Positions 1 to 7,904 of a stretch of DNA of 64,000 nucleotides are shown one piece after another; positions within the stretch are counted from its first letter, which is position 1, and each line of letters starts with the position of its first letter. The notes beneath the pieces are model-generated. The model ran no database searches and was not told the origin of the DNA. It saw nothing but the letters and a program-made list of their open reading frames with translations. Location: NCBI GenBank assembly GCA_050157065.1, contig CP189573.1; one strand, 5' to 3'. The translations under genes and the position numbers were made by a program. Origin of the DNA: Avipropionibacterium sp050157065. GTDB lineage: Bacteria; Actinomycetota; Actinomycetes; Propionibacteriales; Propionibacteriaceae.

Positions 1-60
1 TCCAGTAGTGTCGGTTCCAGCAGTGTCCGGTCCAGCAGTGTCCGGTCCAGCAGTGTCGGT
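1..60 (-). repeat. 15-bp tandem repeat inside the DUF222 gene
   Basis: Four 15-base units (consensus tccagcagtgtcSGK on the plus strand) run in frame and encode about four copies of the pentapeptide T/P-D-T-A-G. This is a low-complexity linker, probably between DUF222 and the expected HNH domain. It may vary in length between strains. Confidence 0.8.
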
Positions 61-927
61 TCCGGCTTCTTCGCCGGCGACGGGTGTGGTGAGGAGTTGG
101 ATGGCTCGCGCGGGGTGGGCGAGCAGGCCGAGCGCGGTGGCGCGGCGGTTGTCCTTGCTCGACTCGTCACCCTGAGCGGCGAGGAGGTCGGCGAGTCGGT
201 CGATGATCGCGTCGAGCCAGATCCCGGCGGCGGCATCGACCCGGGCGTAGACGGTGGTGAGGCCGTGGTCGTCGGCCTGGCCGACATGGACCTTCTTGTC
301 GGCCTTCCCGACCAGGTCGGCGAGCTGGGCGGCGCGTTCGGGGTTCGCTTCGATGATTGCCGCGTCGACCAGTGCTTGGAGCCGTCCCCACGGGAGCCGA
401 CCGAGCAGGTCGGCGATCGCGGCATCGACAAATGCGGCTTCGTGCTTGGTCAGGTGGCGGGTGGCTTGGGCGATCCGGCGGGCCTGCCACGCCTCGATCT
501 CGGTCTCACAGATCCGTGACCACAAGCGTGGGAGCCGGTGCCGCAGATCCAGCGCGTCCCCGATCAGCCGGGCCCCGGCCCAACTGGACGAGTGCAGCTG
601 TGCGGCGAGCTCCGTAGCGGCGAACTCCGCCACCAGCGGGGTGCCGTCCCCACCCAACTGCACGGCCCGCTCCGCCCCCGGCACCACGCCCGCCGCCGTC
701 GTGGTGGGGAGGGTTTCGCCGGGATGGAGGTCAGCCCAATCGGTCGCACTGATCAGCTCGTTGCACTGGGTCGCCATCCGCAGCCGACGACTGCCGGTCA
801 GCTGACTGACCACCAGTTCCGGGGTCAACGGTGGCAACCGGGGCGGTGGTTCGTCGTCGGGCACGTCGTCCCACGGGTCCACCGCATCGAACGGCGCACC
901 ACCCTCAGGACCCGAGTATTGCATCAC
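1..927 (-). CDS. DUF222 domain protein (HNH endonuclease-type), C-terminus cut by window edge
   Basis: The reverse-strand frame is open from 927 to base 1 and continues past the left edge, so only the N-terminal 309 codons are visible. The translation has the hallmarks of the actinobacterial DUF222 family: a helical region with AAQLHSSSWAGARLIGDAL, then LPRLWSRICETEIEAWQARR and TRHLTKHEAAFVDAAIADLL. Family members usually end in an HNH nuclease domain, which would lie outside the window. The visible part ends in a T/P-D-T-A-G repeat linker. The start is taken as GTG 927 (next codon ATG 924) because a TAGTAT box ends exactly 7 nt upstream. These genes are multicopy and diverse in actinobacteria, and their role is not settled. 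Confidence 0.85.
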   Translation of the reverse strand, partial: MMQYSGPEGGAPFDAVDPWDDVPDDEPPPRLPPLTPELVVSQLTGSRRLRMATQCNELISATDWADLHPGETLPTTTAAGVVPGAERAVQLGGDGTPLVAEFAATELAAQLHSSSWAGARLIGDALDLRHRLPRLWSRICETEIEAWQARRIAQATRHLTKHEAAFVDAAIADLLGRLPWGRLQALVDAAIIEANPERAAQLADLVGKADKKVHVGQADDHGLTTVYARVDAAAGIWLDAIIDRLADLLAAQGDESSKDNRRATALGLLAHPARAIQLLTTPVAGEEAGTDTAGPDTAGPDTAGTDTTG

Positions 928-940
928 GTGTTCGATACTA
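928..940 (-). promoter_or_regulatory. Putative leaderless -10 box for the DUF222 gene
   Basis: On the minus strand TAGTAT (940-935) is followed by 7 nt and then GTG at 927. The same TAnnnT-N7-start layout recurs at other genes here, which supports a leaderless transcript starting at the GTG. No clear -35 was identified. Confidence 0.45.
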
Positions 941-1090
941 GACGTCGCCGCCGACAAGAATTGACGGAACACTCACAGCACCGCCGAACGTGCCTCCTCC
1001 GTGCTCCCCGGACCGCCATCAGGAGAGGGCGGGCGAGCGTGCTGGATCACCCGGTTAGCATCGGAAGGACCACGACCCGAGGAGTGACTC

Positions 1091-1216
1091 ATGTGCCAAC
1101 CGGTTCCCTGTGACCAGTGCGAGAAGACGACGTGGGCCGGCTGCGGCGACCACATCGATCAGGTCAAGGCTCAGGTGCCGCCCGAGGACTGGTGCCCCGG
1201 CCACGAAGGACAGTGA
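1091..1216 (+). CDS. Small Cys-rich conserved protein (41 aa), probable zinc-binding
   Basis: A 41-codon gene starts at ATG 1091 behind GAGGAG at good spacing. The product has Cys at 2, 7, 10, 18 and 35 and His at 21 and 38, in the core CDQCEKTTWAGCGDHID followed by a C-terminal WCPGH. This matches my recollection of a very small conserved actinobacterial family with a C-x2-C...WxGCGxH core and unknown function. The Cys/His pattern suggests one zinc site (inference). It stands alone between the DUF222 gene (divergent) and the ABC operon (convergent). Genes this short are often left unannotated. Confidence 0.75.
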   Translation: MCQPVPCDQCEKTTWAGCGDHIDQVKAQVPPEDWCPGHEGQ

Positions 1217-1290
1217 CAACGAAGGGCAGTCACAACCTGGGCACTGACACAACCCGGCCAACCGACACAGCCGCGCCCGGTCGCCTGAGG

Positions 1291-1397
1291 GTTCGGTCGG
1301 CCGCCACGACGTCGGGGTGTGGTCGGGCGTTGGGCCGGCTCCCCCGAGCCTGCGAGGGGGACCGGCCCGGGCGGGACGTCGTGGCCGCCGACCGGAC
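1291..1397. other. Large nested inverted repeat (two-tier hairpin)
   Basis: The outer arms 1294-1313 and 1375-1394 pair at 19 of 20 positions, and the RNA stem can extend three more pairs through a G-U. Inside it a second stem pairs GGGCCGG (1332-1338) with CCGGCCC (1362-1368) and TCCCCC (1340-1345) with GGGGGA (1356-1361), around a 10-nt loop. The element sits between two convergent transcription units. It could be a bidirectional terminator, a REP-like element or a structured RNA. It has no T-tract. Confidence 0.7.
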
Positions 1398-1435
1398 ACG
1401 GACCCGACCCCAAGGGTCTTCGACAAGTTTAGGGG

Positions 1436-1461
1436 TTGAGCTCAGGGGGCTTTGAGCTCAA
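1436..1461 (-). terminator. Hairpin downstream of the LplC-type permease
   Basis: The palindrome TTGAGCTCA (1436-1444) / TGAGCTCAA (1453-1461) has perfect 9-bp arms and an 8-nt loop. It lies just past the permease stop at 1468. There is no long T run, so it could also be a protein-binding palindrome. Confidence 0.5.
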
Positions 1462-1467
1462 GAGGCG

Positions 1468-2406
1468 TCAGCCCTTCACGGCCCCGGTCAGCACACCCTT
1501 GGCGAAGTGCCGCTGCAGGAACGGGTAGACACACAGGATCGGGACCACCGAGACGACCAAAATCGCCATCTGGATGGACGCCTGGGGTGGCACCAGTTCG
1601 CTACTGGTGGCGCCGAGTTCGCTGGCACCGATCTGGGTGTCGTCGACCACGTACGTACGCAGCACCAGCTGCAACGGCCACTTGCTCTGGTCGTCGATGT
1701 ACAACAGCGCGTTGAAGAACGCGTTCCAGTAGCCGACGGCGTAGAACAGCCCGATCACCGCCAGCACCGCCTTCGACAACGGCAGCACGATGAACCCGAA
1801 GATCTGCCAGTCGTTCGCGCCGTCGATCCGGGCACTCTCGGTGACCTGGTCGGGCAGGTTGGTGAAGAAGGTGCGCAGCACGATCACGTTGAACCCCGAC
1901 ACCATGGTCGGGATGATCAACGCCCACAGGCTGTTCAGCAGCCCGAACTGCTTCACCGTCAGGTACATCGGGATCATCCCGGGTGAGAACAGCATCCCGA
2001 TCAGCACGATCATCAGGATCGGCTTGGCGAGCGGGAACGATCGTTGCGCCAACGCGTACGCCATCAGGCACGATGCGGTCAGGCTGAGCAGGGTGCCGCC
2101 GATGGTGACCACGGCCGAGACCAGCAGCGCCTGGGTGACCACCCCGCCGGCGAACAACGCCTTGTACGAGTCGAACTGGACACCCTCGGGGATCAGCACC
2201 AGTCCGCCCGCCTGCTGCACCTGACGGGCCGGGGCGATGCTGGTCGACAGCACGCCGAGGAACGGGATCAGCACCGCCAGGCAGAAGATCGCCAGCACCA
2301 CGACCTTCAGCAGTTGCTCGATCGGACCGGCCGCCGGTACGCCGTGGATGAGGCGCCGCCTGCGACGCCGCCGGACCTCGGGATCGGATTCGGTACGGGT
2401 GCTCAT
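1468..2406 (-). CDS. Carbohydrate ABC transporter permease, LplC/MalG type
   Basis: 312 aa inner-membrane subunit. An Arg-rich cytoplasmic N-terminus (residues 12-18) is followed by about six hydrophobic segments, starting at KVVVLAIFCLAVLIPFLG. The EAA loop that docks the ATPase is near residues 190-212 (ESARIDGANDW...LPLS). The sequence pattern, including SPGMIPMYLTVKQFGLLNS, is that of the LplC/YtcP branch of binding-protein-dependent sugar permeases. It is the third gene of a minus-strand operon and overlaps the LplB-type gene by 4 bp. With the sialidase-like genes across the divergent promoter, its substrate may be an acidic oligosaccharide (inference). Confidence 0.93.
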   Translation of the reverse strand: MSTRTESDPEVRRRRRRRLIHGVPAAGPIEQLLKVVVLAIFCLAVLIPFLGVLSTSIAPARQVQQAGGLVLIPEGVQFDSYKALFAGGVVTQALLVSAVVTIGGTLLSLTASCLMAYALAQRSFPLAKPILMIVLIGMLFSPGMIPMYLTVKQFGLLNSLWALIIPTMVSGFNVIVLRTFFTNLPDQVTESARIDGANDWQIFGFIVLPLSKAVLAVIGLFYAVGYWNAFFNALLYIDDQSKWPLQLVLRTYVVDDTQIGASELGATSSELVPPQASIQMAILVVSVVPILCVYPFLQRHFAKGVLTGAVKG

Positions 2407-3407
2407 TTCTGGTAGACCCCTGCCTCGCCGAAGATGTGGGCGACCTTGTTGGCACCGAGCACGAGGACCACGCCGACCACGCCCTTGGCGAGTCCGATGG
2501 CGGCGGCGATGCCCCAGTTGCCGTCGATGATGCCGTAGTTGTAGACGTAGGTGTCGAGCACTTCCGACACCTGTCTGCCGACCGCTGCCTGCTGCAGGAT
2601 GATCTGCTCGAAGCCGACGCTGAGCGAGTCACCGAGTCGCAGGATGAACAGCAGGATGATCACGCCACGGATGCCGGGCAGCGTGACGTGCCAGGTCTGT
2701 CGCCACCTGCCGGCGCCGTCGACACTCGCCGCCTCGTACAACTCGGAGTTGATCGTGGACAGCGCGGCCAGAAACAGGATGGTGGCCCAGCCGGTGTCCT
2801 TCCAGATCACCTGGGAGACGAGCAACGCCCGGAACGTGTCGGAGTTTCCGATGATCGACACCGTCGCGAAGTCGTTCGCGCGCAGGAAGTTGTTGAGCAG
2901 CCCGGCCCCTCCCAACATCTGCTGGAACAGGGCGACCACGATCACCCACGACAGGAAGTGCGGGAGGTAGAGCACCGACTGCACGATGTGCTTGACCCGC
3001 TCGTGGAACAACGAGTTGAGCATCAACGCCAGCGCGATCGGCGCCGGGAACACCATGACGGCCTGCATGGTGGTCAGGATCAGCGTGTTCGTCAGCGCGT
3101 TGAGGAACCGCTGGTCACCGCTGTAGATCACCTCGAAGTTCTCGAACCCCACCCAGTCGCTCTCCAGGATTCCCAGGAACGGCTGGTAGTCCTTGAAGGC
3201 GATCACGTTGCCGAGCAGCGGCAGGTAGTGGAAGCACAGCACCACCAACGTGCCCGGCAGCACGAACAGCAGCAGCATCTTGTGGTTGAACAGCCGACGC
3301 CACCAGCCGGGGGCCCCGTTGTTCCCACTCGTCGTGCCGGCTCGGGTCGCGTCGGCAACCTTCGAACGACCTGCTGCGGGCCGTTCCATGGTGTCGGTGT
3401 CGCTCAC
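2403..3407 (-). CDS. Carbohydrate ABC transporter permease, LplB type
   Basis: 334 aa, GTG start, ending in a 4-bp overlap with the LplC-type permease. A hydrophilic 40-residue N-terminus leads into KMLLLFVLPGTLVVLCFHYLPLLGNVIAFKDY-type first-helix sequence, which is typical of LplB/YtcP-partner permeases. An EAA loop (YEAASVDGAGRWRQ...) lies near residue 230. With the adjacent lipoprotein and the LplC-type gene it forms a complete importer except for the ATPase. No ABC ATPase gene is present in the window, so a shared MsmK/UgpC-like ATPase encoded elsewhere is expected. Confidence 0.93.
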   Translation of the reverse strand: MSDTDTMERPAAGRSKVADATRAGTTSGNNGAPGWWRRLFNHKMLLLFVLPGTLVVLCFHYLPLLGNVIAFKDYQPFLGILESDWVGFENFEVIYSGDQRFLNALTNTLILTTMQAVMVFPAPIALALMLNSLFHERVKHIVQSVLYLPHFLSWVIVVALFQQMLGGAGLLNNFLRANDFATVSIIGNSDTFRALLVSQVIWKDTGWATILFLAALSTINSELYEAASVDGAGRWRQTWHVTLPGIRGVIILLFILRLGDSLSVGFEQIILQQAAVGRQVSEVLDTYVYNYGIIDGNWGIAAAIGLAKGVVGVVLVLGANKVAHIFGEAGVYQK

Positions 3408-5033
3408 TCAGCCACCTGCCTCGCTCGCCGCGAACGCCTCCTCGTACTCCGCGCGCATCGCGTCACCGGTCTCCTGCTGCCACGTCTTGAGCGCGGGAGC
3501 GTAGTCACTGACCGGCTGCTTGCCCTGGACGATCTGGTTGACCGTGTCGTTCAGCGCCCCCGACGGACCCGAGGAACTGGTCACCTTGGTCTCGGAGTAC
3601 AGCCCGTACGAGGCGTCGCGGCTCAACTTCTCGGCCTGCTTGGTCATGATCGCGTGCTGTGTCTCGGGCACCTCGGGCTTGCCGGGGTAGTAGAGCGACA
3701 TCGGCGCGTCGGTGAAGTACTGGATGCCCAGTCCGACCTCGATCACACCTTCCCGGGTGGGCGTCGGGTCGGTCCCCGCCAACTCGTAGTTGGCACCCTC
3801 GGTGCCGTACTTGCGGAACAGGTACTCCTGGGTGCCGAATCCGGCCGCCATCCAGTTGGCCACCTTGAGCAAGGTCTCCACCGAGTGCTCGGAGTCCTTG
3901 TTGAACCCGGTGATGCTGTCCAGCGCACTTCCCAGCCAGTTGACCGGCTCGGCACCGGAGGCGAACGGGGCGACGTCGAGCATCCCGACCGCGAACTCTT
4001 CGCCTGCGGTGTTTTCGCTGTAGTACTGGTTCCACGCCACGTAGGAGTCGTAGTCGAAGATCACCGTGCCGCCGCCGAACCACTGCTTGCGGGTGGAGGA
4101 CTTGGCGGTGAACGCGTCGGGGTTGAGGACTCCGGCCTTCAGCAGTTTGACCTGTGCCTCCAGCCCCTGGGCCACCCGCTCGTCCTCCATCCAGTACGTG
4201 AACGCGCCGCCCTCCTCCTGCCAGCCGTTGGGGATGCCGAGCATCTGGTAGACGTAGCTGTTGGGCATCCGGGACCACGCCCAGCGGTTGCTCTTGGGCT
4301 CGTTGACCTCCTGGCACAGCGCCAGGAACTCCTCGAAGTCCTTCGGCTCGGGATCGTTGATTCCCTTCTCCGCAAGGAGATCGGCGCGATACAACGGCCC
4401 GGAGGTCCGCGACATCAGGCGCGGCACCGGGAGGGTGTAGATCCTGCCCTTGGCGACGCAGCCCTTCCAGTACTCCGGCCCGAGGTTCGCCAGGAACGGG
4501 TAGTCCGCCACGGCGTCACCGGCCAGGTGCTCGGTCAGGTCCATGCAGGTGGCCTCGAGCAGGTCGGGAAGCCGGGCCGTGCTGTTCGGGATGTTGATCA
4601 CGTCCGGCAGGTCACCGCTGGCGACCCGCGCCTGGAACTTGGCGGTGTACTGGTCGTTGGGTGCCAACGAGATGTCCAGTGGCGACCCCAGCCTGGTGTC
4701 CAGTTCCTGCCAGAACGCGTTCTGCTCCTTGCCGGGTGGCAGGGCCCCCGGGGTGTGCGTCATCAAGGTGATCACCTTGCCGTCGCCCGGCGGCTCCTCG
4801 ATCGCCTTCACCGGCTCGGCGGGATAGGCCTTGAAGCCGTCCAGCACGATGTCGGTGCCGACGAAGTCGGGGGTGACGCCCTCGTACTTGGTGTACGTCG
4901 GCAGCGTGACCGCTGCGTTCTCCTGCTGCTGCTCGGTGCCGCCGCCACCGCTGGACGGCGCACACCCGGCCAGCCACGGTCCCCCGACGGCGAGGGCCGC
5001 ACTGGCCCCCAGCAATCCTCGTCGATCCACCAT
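3408..5033 (-). CDS. Extracellular solute-binding lipoprotein (LplA-like)
   Basis: 541 aa from ATG 5033, chosen because AAGGAACACGAG precedes it and it opens a clean signal peptide. Upstream in-frame codons exist but would bury the signal. The N-terminus has an RR pair (residues 4-5), a hydrophobic stretch and the lipobox LAGC, so it is a lipoprotein and possibly Tat-exported. The large size and motifs such as ALCQEVNEPKSN and the GGTVIFDYDSY region fit the LplA-type oligosaccharide-binding proteins that pair with LplB/LplC permeases. It is the first gene of the minus-strand operon, and its promoter region is shared with the sialidase operon. Confidence 0.92.
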   Translation of the reverse strand: MVDRRGLLGASAALAVGGPWLAGCAPSSGGGGTEQQQENAAVTLPTYTKYEGVTPDFVGTDIVLDGFKAYPAEPVKAIEEPPGDGKVITLMTHTPGALPPGKEQNAFWQELDTRLGSPLDISLAPNDQYTAKFQARVASGDLPDVINIPNSTARLPDLLEATCMDLTEHLAGDAVADYPFLANLGPEYWKGCVAKGRIYTLPVPRLMSRTSGPLYRADLLAEKGINDPEPKDFEEFLALCQEVNEPKSNRWAWSRMPNSYVYQMLGIPNGWQEEGGAFTYWMEDERVAQGLEAQVKLLKAGVLNPDAFTAKSSTRKQWFGGGTVIFDYDSYVAWNQYYSENTAGEEFAVGMLDVAPFASGAEPVNWLGSALDSITGFNKDSEHSVETLLKVANWMAAGFGTQEYLFRKYGTEGANYELAGTDPTPTREGVIEVGLGIQYFTDAPMSLYYPGKPEVPETQHAIMTKQAEKLSRDASYGLYSETKVTSSSGPSGALNDTVNQIVQGKQPVSDYAPALKTWQQETGDAMRAEYEEAFAASEAGG

Positions 5034-5062
5034 CTCGTGTTCCTTCCCCGGCGCTGGGCTGG

Positions 5063-5103
5063 TTGAACGTTGCTCGGCAACCATGACATAGTACGTCCTA
5101 TGT
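5063..5103. promoter_or_regulatory. Divergent promoter with 18-bp operator palindrome
   Basis: The palindrome ACATAG-TACGTC-CTATGT (5086-5103) matches its own reverse complement in 8 of 9 pairs. On the plus strand TTGAAC (5063-5068) and CATAGT (5087-5092) form a candidate -35/-10 with an 18-nt spacer, and 7 nt later comes ATG 5100. The operator therefore covers the -10 and the start codon. The GntR/FadR-type protein encoded at 7188 in the same operon is the natural candidate repressor (inference). Confidence 0.65.
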
Positions 5104-6212
5104 TCGCAACCACTGGTCGTCCGGTCACGGTCTTCGACCCCGCCGGCAGCCCGTACCACTCGTTCCGCATCCCCGCCGTCATCCGGGTCGGTGATCGGCT
5201 GCTCGCGTTCTGTGAGGGCCGCCGCGACTCAGCTGCCGACTCCGGCCAGATCGACGTGGTACAACGGATCTCGACCGATGGAGGTGCGACCTGGGGGCCG
5301 CTTCGGGTGGTCACCCACAACGACGGCTTCACCTGTGGCAACCCGGCCCCGGTGGTCGATCCCGGCAGCGGCGACGTGGTGCTGGTGACCTGCCGCAACG
5401 GTGGCGATCACGTGGAGAAGAAGCTGAGCCGTGGCAACCATCCGGTCTGGGGACGGCGCGTGTTCGTCCAACGCAGCCCCGACGCCGGCGACAGCTGGAG
5501 CGCGCCGGTCGACGTCACCGACACGGTGAAGCCTGACGACTGGGGTTGGTACGCGACCGGCCCGTGCCACGGGATCGCCTTGCAGCACACGCATCCCGGC
5601 CGGTTGGTGATCCCGTGCAACAGCACCAGGCAGGCCACCGACGACGATGACCCCGAGCGACCGTACGTGTCGTTCGGTGGCTCCCACTGCATCCTCAGCG
5701 ATGACGGCGGCCACACCTGGCGGGTGGGCTTCATCGACCGCAACGACGGCCTGGAGATGAACGCGAACGAGACCACGATCACCGAGCTCCCCGACGGCCG
5801 GCTGTACGTCAACTCGCGCAACCACGAGGGAACGCTTGCCCGTACCGCACCGCGGGTGGGGGCCTGGTCGACCGACGGCGGGGAGAGCTTGGTCGCGCCG
5901 TACGCACCTGCCACCGTGATCACAGCCCCGATCATCCAGGGCAGCGTGCTCGCCCACGGCGACGTGGTGCTGCTGTCGGTGCCCAGCAATCCCGACAAAC
6001 GGCAACGGATGACCATCTACCGCAGCACCGACGCCGGCGCCTCGTGGCGGGAGGCCCACGTGGTCACCGAGCAGCTGGCCGGCTACTCCGATCTCGTCGA
6101 CCTCGGTGACCGGGTCGGCCTGTTGTACGAGACCGGCGCCGCGTCGTCGTTCGCCACCCTCGAGTTCACGGTCCTTCCGGAATCACTGTCCAGCAAAGGA
6201 ATCCACTCATGA
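5100..6212 (+). CDS. Sialidase-like glycoside hydrolase (GH33/BNR), predicted cytoplasmic
   Basis: 370 aa. The first strand has the arginine motif SFRIP (R23). RRDSAADSGQIDVV puts a candidate acid/base Asp at 47. Four Asp-boxes (STDGGATW, SPDAGDSW, SDDGGHTW, STDAGASW) mark the six-bladed propeller. A second active-site Arg is in YVNSRN (R240), and the Tyr-Glu pair of sialidases is in GLLYETG (Y343, E344). No signal peptide is present, so it should act on imported oligosaccharides. ATG 5100 is preferred over an in-frame TTG at 5070 because of the -10 box spacing. It begins the operon with the NAL-like lyase, GntR and SGNH genes. The exact sugar (sialic acid, KDN or another nonulosonate) cannot be read from sequence. 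Confidence 0.85.
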   Translation: MFATTGRPVTVFDPAGSPYHSFRIPAVIRVGDRLLAFCEGRRDSAADSGQIDVVQRISTDGGATWGPLRVVTHNDGFTCGNPAPVVDPGSGDVVLVTCRNGGDHVEKKLSRGNHPVWGRRVFVQRSPDAGDSWSAPVDVTDTVKPDDWGWYATGPCHGIALQHTHPGRLVIPCNSTRQATDDDDPERPYVSFGGSHCILSDDGGHTWRVGFIDRNDGLEMNANETTITELPDGRLYVNSRNHEGTLARTAPRVGAWSTDGGESLVAPYAPATVITAPIIQGSVLAHGDVVLLSVPSNPDKRQRMTIYRSTDAGASWREAHVVTEQLAGYSDLVDLGDRVGLLYETGAASSFATLEFTVLPESLSSKGIHS

Positions 6213-7285
6213 CCCAGCCCGTCCGCCAGCCTCGACCGCTCTCCGGGGTGGTCCCGCCACTGGTCACCCCGCTGCTTCCCGGCGGTGAGGTCGACACGGT
6301 CTCGTTGCGGCGACTCGTCCGGTACGTGGTCGACGCCGGGGTGCACGGCGTGTTCGTCCTCGGCAGCAGCGGCGAGGGCGCCTTCCTCACCGACCGGCAA
6401 CGCGAACAGGTCACGGCCGAGACGATCGATGAGGTGGCCGGCGCGGTGCCGGTCGCGGTCGGCGTGATGGACACCGGCACGGCCCGGGTCACCGACCAGC
6501 TCCGGCGACTGCTCCCGTACGGCATCGACGCGGCGGTGGCGACCGCCCCGTTCTACGGCAGCACCCACCCGATCGAGATCACCCGGCACTTCGAACAGCT
6601 GGCCGATGTCGCCGGCGACGTCGGCGTCTACGCCTACGACATCCCCTCCCGCGTGGGTGGCACCAAGTTGGCGCCCGGCACCGTCCTGGGGTTGGCCGAG
6701 TCCGGTGCGATCGCCGGGGTGAAGGACTCCAGTGGCCAGGAGGTGAGCCTGCGTCGACTGCTGCTCGGCCGGCGGGCCCGGGGACTGGACGACTTCATGA
6801 TCTTCACCGGCTCGGAGACCTGCACCGACGCCGCCATGTTCAACGGGGTGGACGGAATCGTTCCGGGGCTGGGCAACGTCGACCCCGCGGGCTACGTCCG
6901 GATCTTCGACCTGATGCGGGAGGGCCGCCACGACGACGCGCGGCTCGAACAGGACCGGCTGTTGACCATGTTCGACCTGATCGACGTTCCGGATCAGCAG
7001 CGGATGAGTCACGGATCCGCCGCGCTGGGCGCGTTCAAGCTCGCACTCCACCTGTTGGGGGTGTTGGATCATGTGGTGGTGACTGCACGGGGGGTGGAGT
7101 TCATCCCGGACGAGGTCGCCGCCGTGCGGCGACTGCTGACCGACGCCGGACTGATGGGGCCGCAGGGGCCAGGAGGGAGCCAACGAGATGAGTCAGGCGC
7201 CGCGTCGAACGGGCAGCGCGACCAGGCAGTTCATCCAGGAGCAGATCAAGGACTTCATTCTGCGCGAGCGTCTCAGGCCGGGTGA
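6209..7285 (+). CDS. DHDPS/N-acetylneuraminate lyase family aldolase (class I)
   Basis: 358 aa, ATG overlapping the sialidase stop by 4 bp, with AAAGGA upstream. It is a TIM barrel with the carboxylate-binding loop GSSGEGAF (52-59), the Tyr region VYAYDIPSR (140-148) and the Schiff-base lysine K172 in VKDSSG, so it looks catalytically competent. Its place behind a sialidase suggests cleavage of a nonulosonic or 2-keto-3-deoxy acid rather than lysine synthesis. The family usually ends near residue 325. Here about 30 extra residues run out of phase over the first 98 bp of the GntR gene, consistent with loss of an original stop. Confidence 0.9.
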   Translation: MTQPVRQPRPLSGVVPPLVTPLLPGGEVDTVSLRRLVRYVVDAGVHGVFVLGSSGEGAFLTDRQREQVTAETIDEVAGAVPVAVGVMDTGTARVTDQLRRLLPYGIDAAVATAPFYGSTHPIEITRHFEQLADVAGDVGVYAYDIPSRVGGTKLAPGTVLGLAESGAIAGVKDSSGQEVSLRRLLLGRRARGLDDFMIFTGSETCTDAAMFNGVDGIVPGLGNVDPAGYVRIFDLMREGRHDDARLEQDRLLTMFDLIDVPDQQRMSHGSAALGAFKLALHLLGVLDHVVVTARGVEFIPDEVAAVRRLLTDAGLMGPQGPGGSQRDESGAASNGQRDQAVHPGADQGLHSARASQAG

Positions 7286-7904
7286 CCTGCTGCCGACCGA
7301 GCCGGCCCTGATGGCGCAGTTGGACGTCGGCCGGCACCCGTTGCGGGAGGCGATCAAGGGGCTGCAGGCGATCGGCATCGTCGAGGTTCGCCATGGTCAC
7401 GGCACCTACGTCGGCGACGCATCCCTTGCCGGATTGGAAAGTGGGCTGGCGTTCCGGATCGCACAGTCGCTTGCCGACCAGAGCCTCGAGTCGATCCGGC
7501 ACCTGCTGCAGGCTCGTGAGGCGTTGGAGGTGGGACTGGCCCACGACGTGGTCGCCCGTGTCGACGACGCCCAGCTCGCGGCCCTGACAAGGATCGTGGA
7601 GGCGATGCGGGTGAAGGCGGCGGCCGATGAGGACTTCGCCGACGAGGACGCGGAGTTCCACGCCGCCCTGTACGAACCGCTGGGCAATCCGCTGGTGCTC
7701 GAGTTGGTGGCGATCTTCTGGCGCTCGTTCAACAACATCGCCGACACCCTGGGCACCGAGCCGGAGCCGACCCAGCCCAAACTCGACAGACACGTGAACC
7801 TGTTGACACCCTTGCGTGCTCGCGACACCGACGCCTTCGCCGCCGCGATGCGGCGACACTTCGACGGGGTCAAGATCCGGCTGGGAGCGGTGGAGGCACG
7901 ATGA
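7188..7904 (+). CDS. GntR/FadR-family transcriptional regulator
   Basis: 238 aa, ATG behind AGGAGG. The N-terminal winged helix is typical (QIKDFILRERLRPGDLLPTEPALMAQLDVGRHPLREA, then the wing HGHGTYVG). The C-terminal FCD ligand domain shows the usual metal-site His pattern (DAEFHAALY and later MRRHFDG). It starts inside the preceding lyase gene and overlaps the SGNH gene by 4 bp, so it is co-transcribed with the pathway it probably controls. FCD regulators commonly sense sugar acids. The palindrome at 5086-5103 is the best candidate target. Confidence 0.92.
   Translation: MSQAPRRTGSATRQFIQEQIKDFILRERLRPGDLLPTEPALMAQLDVGRHPLREAIKGLQAIGIVEVRHGHGTYVGDASLAGLESGLAFRIAQSLADQSLESIRHLLQAREALEVGLAHDVVARVDDAQLAALTRIVEAMRVKAAADEDFADEDAEFHAALYEPLGNPLVLELVAIFWRSFNNIADTLGTEPEPTQPKLDRHVNLLTPLRARDTDAFAAAMRRHFDGVKIRLGAVEAR

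Noticed and set aside
1..60. Possible CRISPR-like repeats (also considered at 22954 and 54930)
   Set aside because: Units of 15 or 18 bp are contiguous, in frame and encode low-complexity peptide. There are no spacers and no cas genes.
2436..5066. Plus-strand open frame of 876 codons
   Set aside because: It is antisense to the LplB-type permease and binding-protein genes, both of which have clear signals and motifs. Composition is non-protein-like.
5070..5099. TTG start extending the sialidase by 10 residues
   Set aside because: It would run through the operator and lacks a ribosome site. ATG 5100 is 7 nt after the -10 box.
6209..7285. Lysine-biosynthetic dihydrodipicolinate synthase
   Set aside because: The operon context (sialidase, GntR, SGNH) points to catabolism; no lysine genes are near. 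The same argument applies to the gene at 43491.
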